Source: Ornithodoros turicata (taxonomy: Eukaryota > Arthropoda > Arachnida > Ixodida > Argasidae). Taken from it: DNA of 64,000 bases. The position numbers and the translations under genes are program-made. The notes beneath the pieces are model-generated. The model saw only the letters and a list, made by a program, of their open reading frames with translations, was not told where the DNA came from and did no database searches. This document shows, piece after piece, positions 24,493-36,067 of this stretch. The stretch is from NCBI RefSeq assembly GCF_037126465.1, contig NC_088202.1, positions 80,146,160 through 80,210,159 on the forward strand, in the 5' to 3' direction. Position 1 is the stretch's first letter. The number at the start of each line of letters is the position of its first letter.

Positions 24493-26190
24493 GGTTCGTG
24501 TACATTGGACTGATGAACTCTAGGTCTCCTTCCATCTTGTACAGGAAAAGTATATGTGCTCGAGTGATTGTGTGTGTGCGTGAGACAGAACAGTGTGCAA
24601 ATGCGGACGAGTATTTATTGAAGTGCTCACCTGCCATAATTTATTTTATAAATGTGGGCTAGAAGTCCAGCCCAACGTTCGGTTATTTTTCGTGATGAGA
24701 CTCCAGCCCTGACATTTCAAGTGCCCTGCAAATGTGCTACTGTGCTCGTGAACTAGTGCGCTGTACAGAGAAGTCTCGCGCAGCTCTTTGCTCCACCGTG
24801 CCAGGTCGTCTGACAAAAAAAAATGAGTGAGATACAGTTCCAACGAGAGTTTCGATTCAAGTGCTTGCGAGCTTCGTCGCCCAAACGAGACTCTTGAACC
24901 TTTGTGCATGTGAACATACGGCCATGCAGTGGGCGGTGGGTCTCTCACATGTTAGAGGATCACATCATTGTCATTATGGTGGTGACCAGTTTGCCACAAG
25001 ACTGAGTGGGGTGGGTGCCCCCCCTTTTTTTTTCTTCCAATGCTGATTGTGTCTGCGAGACTTATGGTATATGAAGTCACAGCACCCATCCCATTTGTTT
25101 CTTCTGGAGGAAAGCTGCTCCGACACATTACCGTTTTGAGGACTTTTTGTTTTTGTCCGTACGACTGAAAGGACGTAAAAGATGCCAATAAGGCTTTTCT
25201 TAATGTGAGGTAGATGAGAAACCAGGCCTCTTTTTTTCCTTTATTTCTTTTTTGCGGGAGACCTGGGGATTAAAGAGCAGCTTTCCTTCTCCCCCTTTAC
25301 CCCTATCCCCAAGCTTTTTGAAGGGACTTTTTTATGCCCCTTTTTTTCTGCCACTTATTTGAGTTCCCTTTTTGTAGGGTGTTTTCCCCACCCATGACCC
25401 CTGGGGAAACTTTCCTGAAAAGGTTCTCTGTTAGCCTGTAAAAAACGAGGCGAGAAAGAGAACTTGTGGCTCGATGAGGGGGATTGGCTCAGTTGTATTA
25501 TATTGACCCTGAAAGTACAGTGTTTTGCAGCTCACCTTTTCTGTTAGGAGACAGTAACTCCCTGTGCAAGTATGTGGGAGTGGACACTATGGAGTGCACA
25601 AGCTGTGAGTGAGTGACTGCGTGACGAGTGCACTCTTGTTCTTTACGAGCTGTGAGCTAATGCGGCAAGACCTTCCTTTTTTTTTTTTTTTTTTTGCCAA
25701 TATGACTTTGTTTGCTGTATCCCATAGGTGATTTAAAGGCAAGCCCCCTCATCAGGCAATTTCTCACTGTACGCATTAGTGTGTACCCTTGCAGCAGGAC
25801 GCGCTTGTTCAAATGCCGCTAGGAAAAAGGGGATATTTTTCAGAGATGTGTCCCCATTTTTGTTAGATGGGTTCTCAAAAATAATAACTCTGGTTTCTTG
25901 GCCTTCCAGAGTTGCCCATGGTTTGAACAAGTGCTTTCCTGGCTGACCTAATTTGATTAGGATGACAAGGCCAAGCCAAATTTGATATCCCTTTCTCTGT
26001 GGTGGGGAGCAGTTGACAGGACAGCAAGGTTGACGGAATATTTGAAGATATTTTTTTTCCCCACCACTGATACGAGGATGCAAAAGATTGCTCATAAGAT
26101 TGGCATGTACCCTGATTGGCTCGAAAGAATGAGGCAGAAAGCAATCAGAATGGAACTACTAGTACCTGCCCAATAAAGAATTTATAATTT
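24493..26190 (+). other. candidate terminal 3' UTR exon of DDX6
   Basis: The stretch starts after an acceptor-like TTGCCTTTTCAG and ends just past an AATAAA at 26172-26177, which is followed by GT-rich sequence. It has long T-rich tracts, no long credible reading frame and no recognisable transposon termini, unlike its surroundings. Long 3' UTRs are known for DDX6 genes. The link to the gene is inference only. Confidence 0.25.
26172..26177 (+). terminator. candidate poly(A) signal
   Basis: This is a canonical AATAAA. A GT-rich stretch (TGTGTGTGG), a typical downstream cleavage element, lies about 18 bases further on. It is the best + strand poly(A) signal I noticed after the DDX6 stop. Confidence 0.35.
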
Positions 26191-26266
26191 TTAATGTGTG
26201 TGGTCTCTAGTGAAATTGGAGGGGTGGCAGCAGTGTGCAGACTTGCAGTTAATGCGTGCATTATCC

Positions 26267-28531
26267 AGTGATGGCATATATGCATTTTGAGTATTTAAAT
26301 ACACATATAAAATACTTGTTGGAAGGGGTATTTATTCTCCATAAATACTTTTCAGTGAGTATTTAAACACAAAATGTACTGGTTTATATTTGGTTTATAT
26401 TTCGGGAAATATTTTTTCTAAATTCGGGGGGTAAAAATCTGGTAAATAAGCATGTGGACTAAATTCATGCAAATTCGGGTGGAAAAAACTTCCAGTACAC
26501 TAAATTTGGGGAGAAATCTGGCTCAGTTACACAAAGTAGCTGTAGCGGTTTGGTACTAACAGTGATGTAACTGCATTTGCTGTCAAACGAGTAAGTTATT
26601 GCATTCTTACAGATGTCCCGGTGAAGGCAATTTGCCGGGTAAAAATCTGGTTTCACACTAACGCGTCGACCTTCAATTCTGGGTGCAAATTCAGGGAAGA
26701 ATCGGGTAAAACCCTAAAACTTAAGGCTCTAAATATAGAGTATTTAAATACCATAACTACTACCATAAATGCTATGAGGTAGATGCCATCTGGAGTTACA
26801 GAAATCATAAATCAAGGAACTATAGCATTTATTTGTTATGGCAATTTTAATGTTAGAAGTTTCTCAGATACCATCCTTTAAAGGAGCATGGAAATGAACG
26901 TAACAAAATATGACTGGAGAAGTAGAAATTACGATTCTGAGCCCTGTGATACATATTTGCACAAAAAGTTTGAGCGTAGCGCAGAATCCTGGAGCAGAAA
27001 TTCCCCCTCACTCGGCTGCCAGCCGCTGATGTCATATGGCCGCGCCGTCTTTTTCTTTTTTGCGACCGAGCAGGAAGCGTTGTTGTTCATCGGACGTAGT
27101 GGAAAGGACAGGTGATGAACTGAGCACTCTTTAGGCGACACGTCTGCTTTTCTTGACGAAACGTTTTATGGAGTTGGAGCCTAAGATCCGCAGCTTCGAT
27201 TTCGCCACACGAATATACCGGAAGCTGGTAAATGATGCTAAGTGTGAACAAACATTCGGATTGAAATATAGTGCCTCTTCTTAGTTACAAATGCATAGTC
27301 ATGAAGACGCGGCGCAGTGACCATCATGACTTCTCCTGTTGTGGTCAACACTATGGGCTCTGAACCGCATGGACACTGGCATCTTTGAGGCGAAAGAGCG
27401 GACCGACGAATGCATAGCTGTGTAACATAGCACTTACCATATCTTACTGATACCAGGAGTGCTAAGTCCCCACAAGCGCAACAACATGGATACCAAAATA
27501 AAGTCAGTAGAGTTCATCTGCAAGCGATCTGTGGGAAACCCCAAAACACGTGGCCAAACAAGCGTTTTCTTTTTTGAATGGTCATGCGCAACAATGGCAC
27601 ATGGATGTATGTACGTATGTATGTATGTGCAATGTACATGGAATGTATTTAGTCGTATCATATATATGCTGCACACACAGGCGCAATACTGTTCACTTAT
27701 TAACGACACCTCAGCACAATCGGAACGAACCACAACAGCGTACGATCCACCTCAACCCGGGCAGTCACGGCAACACAGAGGCCTAGCCACACCTTTTACA
27801 CTGGCCACCGTCTTGTTTTATGCAAAACGTACGAGAGAAATCATGTAAGAACGCAAAGGAGTGAATGTCAAACGCAAATAAGTAGCAACAGCATCTCAGT
27901 CGGTAAGTCTCCACGATTCACGAGCTAGCAGACGATTCTGGCGGGGAGCGGCCGCCTGACGTCACCACACGCCAGACTCTGCTTGGGGGAGGACTATCTC
28001 CGCGGCGCATTCTTGCAAACAAGTTTTCTCGGGAAATTTGCTCTTTTCGAAGGAAATATTTATGAACTTAGTATGTTCATATCAAGCGGTGAAAAAAATA
28101 TATATTCCAAAATATATGTTCCAAATGATTTCCATGCTCCTTTAAGCATCTTCTGTTCGGCTGTACAATCAGATTCGCAAAGGAGAACAACTCCACAGGT
28201 GCCAATGAACAAATGAATCTGGTTGTCGCAACCATTGTCCACCACAACAGTGAAACTCCATCTAAAATGGTTTGTCACATGCTAACGTAAGCACTGCCTA
28301 ACTGGGGCCCAAACCCTCCCTTCTTCGCAAAAGGTCAAGTGCAGGGAAACTTTAAAATATGAATCCGTATATTCTGTATTTGGGAGTATTTAGAAGAATA
28401 AATACCCAAAAATTTGTATTAAAATGTAATTATAAATTTTTCAAGACTATATTTAACTATATGAATACGTGTATTTATATTTTAAATAGTATTTTAATTA
28501 CAATGTATTTAGATATACTGGCCATCCCTGA
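26267..28531. mobile_element. probable hAT-like element interrupted by a MITE
   Basis: The left end near 26267 reads CAGTGATGGCATATATGC followed by GAGTATTTAAATAC phrases. The right end is the inverse of CAGGGATGGCCAGTATATC with further ATTTAAATA-type phrases. These look like one pair of inverted ends, but the flanks do not show a clear 8-bp duplication, so the pairing is tentative. The MITE at 26876-28146 lies inside. Confidence 0.45.
26876..28146. mobile_element. 1.27 kb MITE with 19-bp inverted ends
   Basis: The left end CTTTAAAGGAGCATGGAAAT mirrors the right end, ATTTCCATGCTCCTTTAAG. CATC flanks both sides (26872-26875 and 28147-28150), a likely 4-bp target duplication. Inner open frames overlap in several phases and none is recognisable. 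It includes a short (TATG)n stretch near 27610. The end type is shared with 3301 and 31039. Confidence 0.82.
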
Positions 28532-29282
28532 CTAAGACCATGCACCAGCAAATTTTGCTCAAGCTTACACACCGCTACACTCCGGAGCACCAAGTTAGTG
28601 GTGGAGCAAATGTGCTCGATGCTGCGCTCTGAGTCGTGACTGTTTACTTGTGCTAGCAGTGAAAGTTTAACTAGAAGCGTATGCCAAACGCGAGGGTTGT
28701 GCTCTGTGGTAAAATGGCAATGGGAAGGTGGACTGATATACCCGCAGCTGCTATCGAAGACTGCAATGGCAATTAGCAGTTCCTGCATCAGGAAAGAGAG
28801 CGAAGACCCTTCAACTGGATCATCAACAGTGCACAAAAGTTGTTTCTGCCATCAGAAGAAACAGGTAGAGTACTACACAGAGTGTCTGCACCCAGCAGAC
28901 AGCTTTATGGGCATGCATGATCCTATAAAATAGGGAAATTACCTTGCCCAGTTATGGGAAGTGCTGACATGCTGTATATCAACAGGGGTTACTCACAGCC
29001 TCTTGGAGCGGGGCTACCCCTACAAATAGAAAAATTAATTTGTGAAAAGGAAAATGTGTTCCTCATAAGAATGTAGGAGGAGTTAAACTGTACTAATAAG
29101 TAATAATAAATTTACACTGCCTTGAAAAACAGGACATTTAAAGCTAGTGCCGAACTTACCATGGAGAGCAACCACCTGCATAGTACTGGTCAGTGCTTGG
29201 TCAAAATTTTTCCTTCAGTATATCCTACCCATATTACTGTACAATACATATGTTGATGTACACAGTAAATTGCTATATGCAA
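28532..29282. other. no recognised feature
   Basis: Overlapping frames on both strands (for example 28498-28836 minus, 112 codons) show no domain I recognise. The sequence may belong to the Harbinger-type relic suggested by the exon at 29804. Confidence 0.25.
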
Positions 29283-29284
29283 TA

Positions 29285-29460
29285 CAGTCAAACTCCTTTA
29301 CAACGAAACTCAGGGGAAAGCAAAAGAACTTTGCAGTAAAGGTATTTTCGTTAAAAAGAATGTCCAGTATTGGACCTATGGGGCTCCAGCGGGACCGCAG
29401 AAAAATTTGCTGTAGTGGTATTTTTGTTAAAAAGGTGTTTGCTATAAAGGAGTTTGACTG
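29285..29460. mobile_element. short palindromic pogo-type MITE
   Basis: The ends are CAGTCAAACTCCTTTACAAC and the inverse CTATAAAGGAGTTTGACTG, flanked by TA at 29283-29284 and 29461-29462. It is 176 bp, with TTTTCGTTAAAAAG and TTTTTGTTAAAAAG subterminal phrases, as in the Tigger terminus at 24059. Confidence 0.9.
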
Positions 29461-29803
29461 TACTTGTTTTTGCTAAGTCCCTATAAGCAGAAATAATACA
29501 TTTCATTCCATACACTACACGGAGTATGTATTGAATTTTTTTAGATTTCTTAAAAAAATTATGTAACAGCAATATGCCTTGGAATAAGATTGGAGAATTA
29601 GTTGTGGTTGTATGTGTTCTTCTGTCTGGGGGTTACTTTCATCACCCTTTAGAATCTCCCTTTCAATATCAAATCTTGCTAAATGTCAACTGATTCCCAC
29701 CATCTCTCATCGGTTGCCTTACAAAATTGTGTCATAAGTACCCCCTGGTAGTTGGTAAAGCGTGGTAGGATGTTCACAAAATTCTTACCTTTTGTGCTTC
29801 CAG

Positions 29804-29913
29804 GGCAGGGGTCCTCAACTAATTTAGAAGTGCAGGACTACATCGAACGTGTACACAGATACGGAGATGATGTATTCAAGGAGCGCTTCCAAATGTACAG
29901 ACCAACATTTCAG
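29804..29913 (+). pseudogene. possible Harbinger-type transposase exon
   Basis: The segment lies between an acceptor-like TTGTGCTTCCAG and a donor-like CAG/GTGGGC. It reads VQDYIERVHRYGDDVFKERF followed by QMYRPTF. The pattern (Y.DD.FK..F...R.TF) resembles the N-terminal helical region of PIF/Harbinger-type transposases. No following exon was found. A host gene exon is also possible. Confidence 0.4.
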
Positions 29914-30357
29914 GTGGGCATTATAGAGACTAACAACAAAAAATTATGTACTGCGCAGTATCTTAGAATTGGCATGTATGCTAATTCCATGTGCTGCTGA
30001 AGCATACTGATTGGGTTTTTGACGGCTCCTGCTAAATGATGCTCTATTTTTGCAGCCGCTCTATAATCTCACTGGGGCAAACATTGAAGGACATTCAAGT
30101 CAATGCCCCTTGAGACAGAGGTGCTGATGACTAGAATCCAGATTTATATGCGCTAAAAATCTACAAAATATGTATGCAATTATGCACTAAAGCTCCCCAA
30201 ACTATGCAGTAAAAACATGAGTGAATTGGGTTATGTTTGAGCTGTTTGTCCAGCGATGTCGCACATCAGAGCTAAAAAGACTTGCATCTGGGATGTAATC
30301 AGTTTATTACTGCAGGTACGAAATAGAATATGAACAAAAAACTTGTACTGTAAAAGT

Positions 30358-30889
30358 TGAAATTTTCGCGATCGAACTTTTATCGCAAAATAAAGGTTCC
30401 GCGAAATATAGGTAGCGAGGATGAAAAAGTATGGGCGCTGGAATTCGCGACGATATGAGCTCCACAAAACACTTACATTGACAACCTTTATTTTCACAAA
30501 TTCGTTCTTGTCAAACATTTCTATAATTTCAACACCACTTCAATGTCAGTTTGTTTGTTTGTTTGTAACGAAAAAAAAGAGGAGAAACTGAACTGATCTC
30601 CCAACTTGTTCTGCTACTCCTGAGATAACTTCTCCCCCCCTTCAAAAAGACTTTTCATGTGCTCTACTCGCAAGTTCGCTATTCACTATGTACATCAGTA
30701 GTTTATTCACATACTGTATCACTTGGTATTGCAGAATCCTGCTTTCACAAAACCAGCACATATGTCATTGTTGGTGTTCACGGCAAGCCACACACATTTG
30801 CAGCATTAAGGTCCTTCAAAATATTCCCAAAGCGCGCTTCCACACAAATTTGCGACATATTAAGACCGCAAAATTAACCACTTCTACAG
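30358..30889. mobile_element. TA-flanked MITE, 0.53 kb
   Basis: The left end CTGTAAAAGTTGAAATTTTC and the right end, the inverse of CTGTAGAAGTGGTTAATTTT, are imperfect inverted repeats next to TA at 30356-30357 and 30890-30891. Phrases such as TTTTCGCGATCG on one side and TTTTGCGG on the other fit a TA-targeting DNA transposon. Confidence 0.75.
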
Positions 30890-31038
30890 TATATACGGTT
30901 TTGCAGGACTAGTACAATGCGTACAGAGTTCCTCCTTGTTTGGATACACCTGCCACACATGGCAAGTTAATTGACGTGCAGTTTTTACTTGCCCTCCTGA
31001 TTGAAAAAAATGTGTGAAACTATGTGACGTTCAATGTT

Positions 31039-31707
31039 CTTTAGGGGACCATGAAGTTATTTTCGCGAATTCTGAGTGCTCTGTCGGAAACGGTTCTCAT
31101 AATCCCTCACACATCGATTTTTAAATTTATTCAGTACCACGCAAAAATAGCAGGGTGGGAGCACGTGGGTGCATGGTTTCGGTTTGGACAACAACGACGT
31201 CATACATCTGCCATCGAAATCAGTAGAAATATGGCGCAATGCAAATTGTCAACGATGGAGGAAGAGATGATGCGACGCACACAGCGTCTACTAATCGTTC
31301 CGTACGCAGCAGCTCCCAAAAGGACACCGACAGAGACATTTTCTGATGAAGAAGAAGCTCAGAGAGTAGAACATGTTCCGGTAACCATGCTGACAATCAA
31401 CAGTTACATTACATTTCTGGTTATTTGGTTATAACATATTAAATGGCAAAGTTTGCAAGCTTGCTTGTAAATTTGCTCACAAAAGACCGTGTGCAAATTG
31501 GCACCATCCACTGTGTATGATGTCACAGCCAGTTTGCCTAACAGGCGGGTCATAGCAGCCGCCGTTCACGGCCGTAGTTAATATGGAATATTTTCGCTAT
31601 TTGAACGATTTTCAACTTCATATTTCACAGGGTGAATGCTTTAGCACAGGGGAACAAATTGAACACGATCGTAGGCTTGTCAAATATCCTTTCACAGTCC
31701 CTTTAAG
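31039..31707. mobile_element. MITE of the TTAAAGGGACC end type
   Basis: The left end is CTTTAGGGGACCATGAAG and the right end is the inverse of CTTAAAGGGACTGTGAAAGG. It is about 0.67 kb, with no recognised coding sequence. It is related in its ends to the copies at 3301 and 26876. The target duplication is unclear. Confidence 0.65.
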
Positions 31708-31791
31708 CGTAAAATTATGCTGCCTTTCTGTTTAAATGCTCTTGTAGTTCGAAAAGGAATGCTCTACATCACACATTGTCACTGCAGCATA

Positions 31792-33010
31792 CTAACAATG
31801 TGGAAGTAGTGTTGCAGGCACGCTCTCCTGTACTGTTGCACCATGCACTTCTGCAAGGACATCAACAACTTTGAAGATGTAGAACCCAGGGTTCTTTTTA
31901 AGCACCATTTGGAATTTGTCATACACTTTTGCACCACTTGGTGTTGTGATTCTGGCTCGCTCTTTGCCAGAATTCCTCACAGCGTCCGGGGAATGGCAAA
32001 GCAGGACTCCGGACGCTTCAAGCATTCTAATGCGCTTGGCCAGAAAGACAAACTGTGCTTGCACAAGCCGCACCTCAATAGTAAGCTCCGGCCCTCTGAA
32101 GGGTGTTTGCACTTCGTTGATGGCGGTACTGTCTTGGGGATGTCCACCACGCACTTGAGGTCATTGAAATGAGTCTCATAGAAATAGATAGCTTCAGACC
32201 ATGTACCCCATCTCGTAATAATAGGCTCAGGGGGTAACAGAACCTCCGGCATCTTTCTCTCTAAATCTTTCTTGGAGGCTGTGCCTTCAGACTCGCTGTC
32301 TTTACCGAATTTTGTTCAGAAGCAGGTACGAGTCCCGCACTTCCTAAGCAACACGGTTGAAACCATGAGACAGGCATGTCACATGTTCCAAGTTTGAATA
32401 GGACACCTTCAAGGAGTCAGGCCGCCTTTACCGTATAAGAAGCAACGTCCGTATAGAACGGCCTAAAGTTCTCACAGCCTTCATCTGGCCAGAGTAGCTT
32501 CAGGCCATCGTTTACGAACCTTGCAAGGGTGGTGTGGCTCGTCTTTTCAAGCAGTTTCCCAACAACTAGATGCGCTACGTAGTGGCCACAAGCATCTGTT
32601 GTTATGTCTGCAGCTGCCCACATTGGACCATTCCCAGAAGACAGCCGTATTTCATCTAATGCTTTTTGACACATGACCGGCAGATAGTTTTTGCACACAG
32701 CCGGCAGCTTTCTGTGGGTATATTTTTCGAAGAACCTCTTTAGTCGCGAGTTCCCCAGCTTATTCCACAGGATATTTCAAACGACAAAAATTTCACAGAT
32801 GTCCATCACGAATTCGTCAAACTCTGGCTGAGTGCTCAGAGACTGGGCAAGTAAAGATTGGGTCGATCTCTCTTTTGTGGCCTTCTGGGAAACGTACAAA
32901 TGGTACCGTGCACGCTGGTCAAGCTGGAACAACTTCTTTGCACGGACCTGGGCGTAGTGGATTAAAAGGAAGGCACATTACTTTTGCCTGAACATTCTGG
33001 CAACAGCGCG
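31792..33010 (-). pseudogene. degenerate hAT transposase of the CGGBP1-associated type
   Basis: Read 5' to 3' on the minus strand the pieces are: an N-terminal stretch (RAKKLFQLDQRARYHLYVSQ), a block NYLPVMCQKALDEIR then NGPMWAAADITTDACGHYVA, LEKTSHTTLARFVNDGLKLL, then LLPPEPIITRWGTWSEAIYF (31977-32252), and finally MVLKKNPGFYIFKVVDVLAE (31792-32154). The order and motifs (ADxTTD; LPP.P..TRWGTW) match hAT transposases related to CGGBP1-type zinc-finger proteins in arthropods. It has an in-frame stop near 32776, frame changes between blocks and a missing middle, so it cannot make an active enzyme. Terminal repeats were not identified. Confidence 0.75.
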
Positions 33011-33295
33011 AAAGGTGGGTTACTGTGGACAAACAGTTTCGCACTTGAATATTGCCCAGGTATTGCGAAAGTATTGTCGGACGCTTGTTCTCAAAGACTT
33101 GCGGGCTCTGTCTGAGCATTTGTACGCCACCATACTGCCACATACGAGCTACAAAATGCCGAAAAATTTCAAGCCTTACTGTCTTCTCGCAGATGAGACA
33201 GAAGAGTACCTTTCCATCCGTAGTAAAGTCTGTATATTCTGTTGTTCAACTTTTCAAGAGACACGTATTTGTATGCTTTGGTCCTTACAACCTTG

Positions 33296-33830
33296 CGTCA
33301 TGTTAATGGCTTACAATCTTGTCTACGAAGCAGGGCACAGGCTAGTTCTCCAGTGGGTTCCAGCCCGTTGCGATGTCGACGGGAATGAACAGGCCGACAG
33401 CGCCGCAGAAGCAGCTGTCTCTCGTCTCGGAGATAGACGCGTATTGTGCTGTTGAGAGGAGATCGTCGTTCCGTACTTCGACGCCTCGTGACTCCCCTGG
33501 CTTCCCGCCAATGGACTGCTGACATTCTCCCCCCAGCCATGCTGGGCAGAGTTGATCCAACGCTCGCTTTCCGTGTGCCTCGACATACCTCTCGTCAAGA
33601 TGCCGCATTAGTTCATGCCGCGTCGTCTGCTCTGACGCCATATTGTGGTACCACCGGGTCGGAATATCTGTACGTGTTGACGACGTTGGCGGACTGCCTT
33701 TTGGATAGCTTCCTTCCACAACGGATATACGACTTCATGTGTGACGAAAGTGCAAACAAGAAAGATATGACAGCTTGGACGGTGATGATCTGTCCCGTTA
33801 TCGAGCGAAAATAGAGTTATGCTTTGGCAT
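33296..33830 (+). pseudogene. LINE 3' fragment: end of RNase H domain and C-terminal region
   Basis: The + frame reads YEAGHRLVLQWVPARCDVDG then NEQADSAAEAAV, the C-terminal RNase H signature (HxVxxQWVPxHCxxxGNExAD) of I/R1-type non-LTR retrotransposons. After a frame change comes LGRVDPTLAFRVPRHTSRQD, a segment that follows RNase H in these elements. The reverse transcriptase is absent (5' truncated). The hAT pseudogene adjoining it on the left is in the opposite orientation. Confidence 0.7.
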
Positions 33831-34767
33831 TGATCCGTACCACGTCCGTACGCCCTAAAGCGCAGTGACTGCACACGATTTGTCATTGTGCCCTCAGGGC
33901 TCGGGTGGACCATAGTGATGTCCACGAATACTTTGTGATGAAAAATAGCTTTATTTCTAAGAAGCAATTCAAGACAAAAAAGGCACTGGAGGCATACAAC
34001 TTTTTTTGCAAGTGAGAAACCCGGACTGAGAGAGATTCAAGACAATCACATGCTAGAGCTTTCACAGGTGAGAACCTTAATTTGACTCCTTCATATGTCT
34101 TATCGTCACAATGAGGTATCACAACATGAGGATGCTATGTCGTACAAAAATTTACGACGACGTTATGATTATACTACGATAATACGATATTGCATGTGGG
34201 TACTACTACTCGAAGTCATTACGAATGAATTACATACTTTTCAAATAGAAATTATGTTCACTGAAACACTGGATATTTTGGTGTTCAAAACTCAAGCAGT
34301 TCTCTTATTCCTAATTTCTCTATTTGCACATATTGCTTCGCACAGTGCTGTTGCAGACACATTCATATGACACTAGATGTACGTGCAAAAATTAAATAAA
34401 GCAAAATTAAGATGTCTAGAGGAAGGGGGGTGTAAAGTGTGGGCGTAGTAAATCACCGATAACGTGCACACTCTACAAGACCTCTTGAAGTTTTCTGTTT
34501 CATATTTCCAATATTTTTGCAAGTGAACCATTCTGAAGCATTGTTTGCACCACATATCAAGGTGTGGATTTTGTTTAAAAAGATTGAGAAATTGTGAGAG
34601 CCCCACTGCGACTGCATGGCGCCCGTGCCACATGTGGCTGCCCGCAGTTTGCTTCCACCTGGAGGCTGGAGTCCTGAAAGAAAAAAAGAGCCTCCCTGCA
34701 CACATCAGGAAAGGCAATGCTCACCCAGTTGCAAAGACGGATTTCACATCTGCCAAACCGAGGTTTT
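33831..34767. other. no recognised feature
   Basis: AT-rich sequence without a clear gene or repeat border. Confidence 0.25.
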
Positions 34768-34950
34768 CCCTGGGTTTTCCGAAGACTTTCCAGACGAATG
34801 TCGGCACAGTTCCCCCTGAAGTCGGCCCAGGACGCATACTAACCCCCGTCCCCCACTCCTTCCTGCTGTCCTCTCTCCATCTATCCACGTCTGTACGCCA
34901 CTCATAGCCACAGTTGCTTCGCGGCGCTAACACGGAGTTAAAAAAAAAAC
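34768..34950 (+). mobile_element. SINE, 5'-truncated
   Basis: The body matches the tRNA-derived SINEs elsewhere in the window: TTTTCCCTGGGTTTTCC, GACGAATGTCGGCACAGTTC, CTGAAGTCGGCCCAGGACGC and the terminal GTTGCTTCGCGGCGCTAACA, then an A-run. The tRNA-like head with its B box is missing. Confidence 0.85.
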
Positions 34951-36060
34951 ATCTTCCAAACCATTTACAGCTCCTACGCCCGACATGATACCACAGCGTT
35001 CTTGCTGTGGACGATGAGCAGTCCAAGTAAAGTGCCCGTTTTACATAGCAAACGAGAAGCTTGAGCGGCTGCCCAATAAGCGTAGTAGCTGTGTATGACT
35101 TAATATTGGTGAGCTCATGGCCTGCGATACTCATGCCTACTATTATCAGATGCAATGTCAAATGCTTGTGTATCAGGTAGAGTGTGCAGACTTTGTGCTC
35201 TGGAAAAAGGTGAAATCTCTGTGCAACGGATTTGCAGGAATTATCAGCTTCTTGAAGCTGCCATAAGAAAGGCTGAAGTGTTCTTCAGACATGCTGTTCT
35301 CAAAAATGGTGGAAAAGTGGTTCACCCAACAGAGAAAATAGGAGGACTCCGTGCAGATTAAAGCCTGATGTCGCAGCAGATGCTTGTGAGAGTTGGAGAT
35401 TTTCGTTACTATCATTATGCATCATGCATTAAGTCAATGGCGAATATGTACAATATGTTGGTAATGCAGACTTTATTGGTGCCAAATCATAAAAACCATT
35501 TCATCACACATAGAGTTGTTTTCATTCAAGACAGCATATGGTTACAAGACATGTCTGTTAATGTCAAAATAAGAATAGCACTCACTCGAACCACTCGGGA
35601 AAAAGGTGCTGACGCCAGAATTTCAACTTCAACTTGCCACTCTTTTATGCCACTTGCCACTCTATATTGCAAATTCCACGTTTTCAACGTGGAAGCGGCT
35701 AGGGTTATCGATCCGTACCATTCTAGAGTTAAACCTGAATGTTAGCTGCCAGCTAACTATTTTACGACCAGCCACCCTATTTTCACATGTTCTGCGTGAC
35801 CGTCACTACCGAATGATGACATGGTCAGCCGTTGGTGATGTTGTCCAAAAGAAGGAAGTAACTGTGCAATTTGGACATTCACTTCCGCCTCAAGCCCAAA
35901 AGGCTGACACAGCGTTTCCCACTTACGTGGGCATGTCGAATTCAACAGCTTTACTCAGTACGCTCCTGTTGTATTCATCACCGCATAATTATTTCCAAGC
36001 AAAACAATTGCAAACTGTGTGTCCCGCTAGTAAGATTTGAGAGTATGAGCAACAATGTCC
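34951..36060. other. no recognised feature
   Basis: Frames at 35368-35745 and 35606-36040 (+) were inspected, and I recognise no domain. It may be the remaining length of the DDE_Tnp_4 element that follows. Confidence 0.25.
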
Positions 36061-36067
36061 AGACTAA

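Noticed and set aside
26267..28531. Confident hAT call with 8-bp duplication
   Set aside because: The inverted ends look related, but GCATTATC on the left and ACTAAGAC on the right do not match, so the pairing is kept only as tentative.
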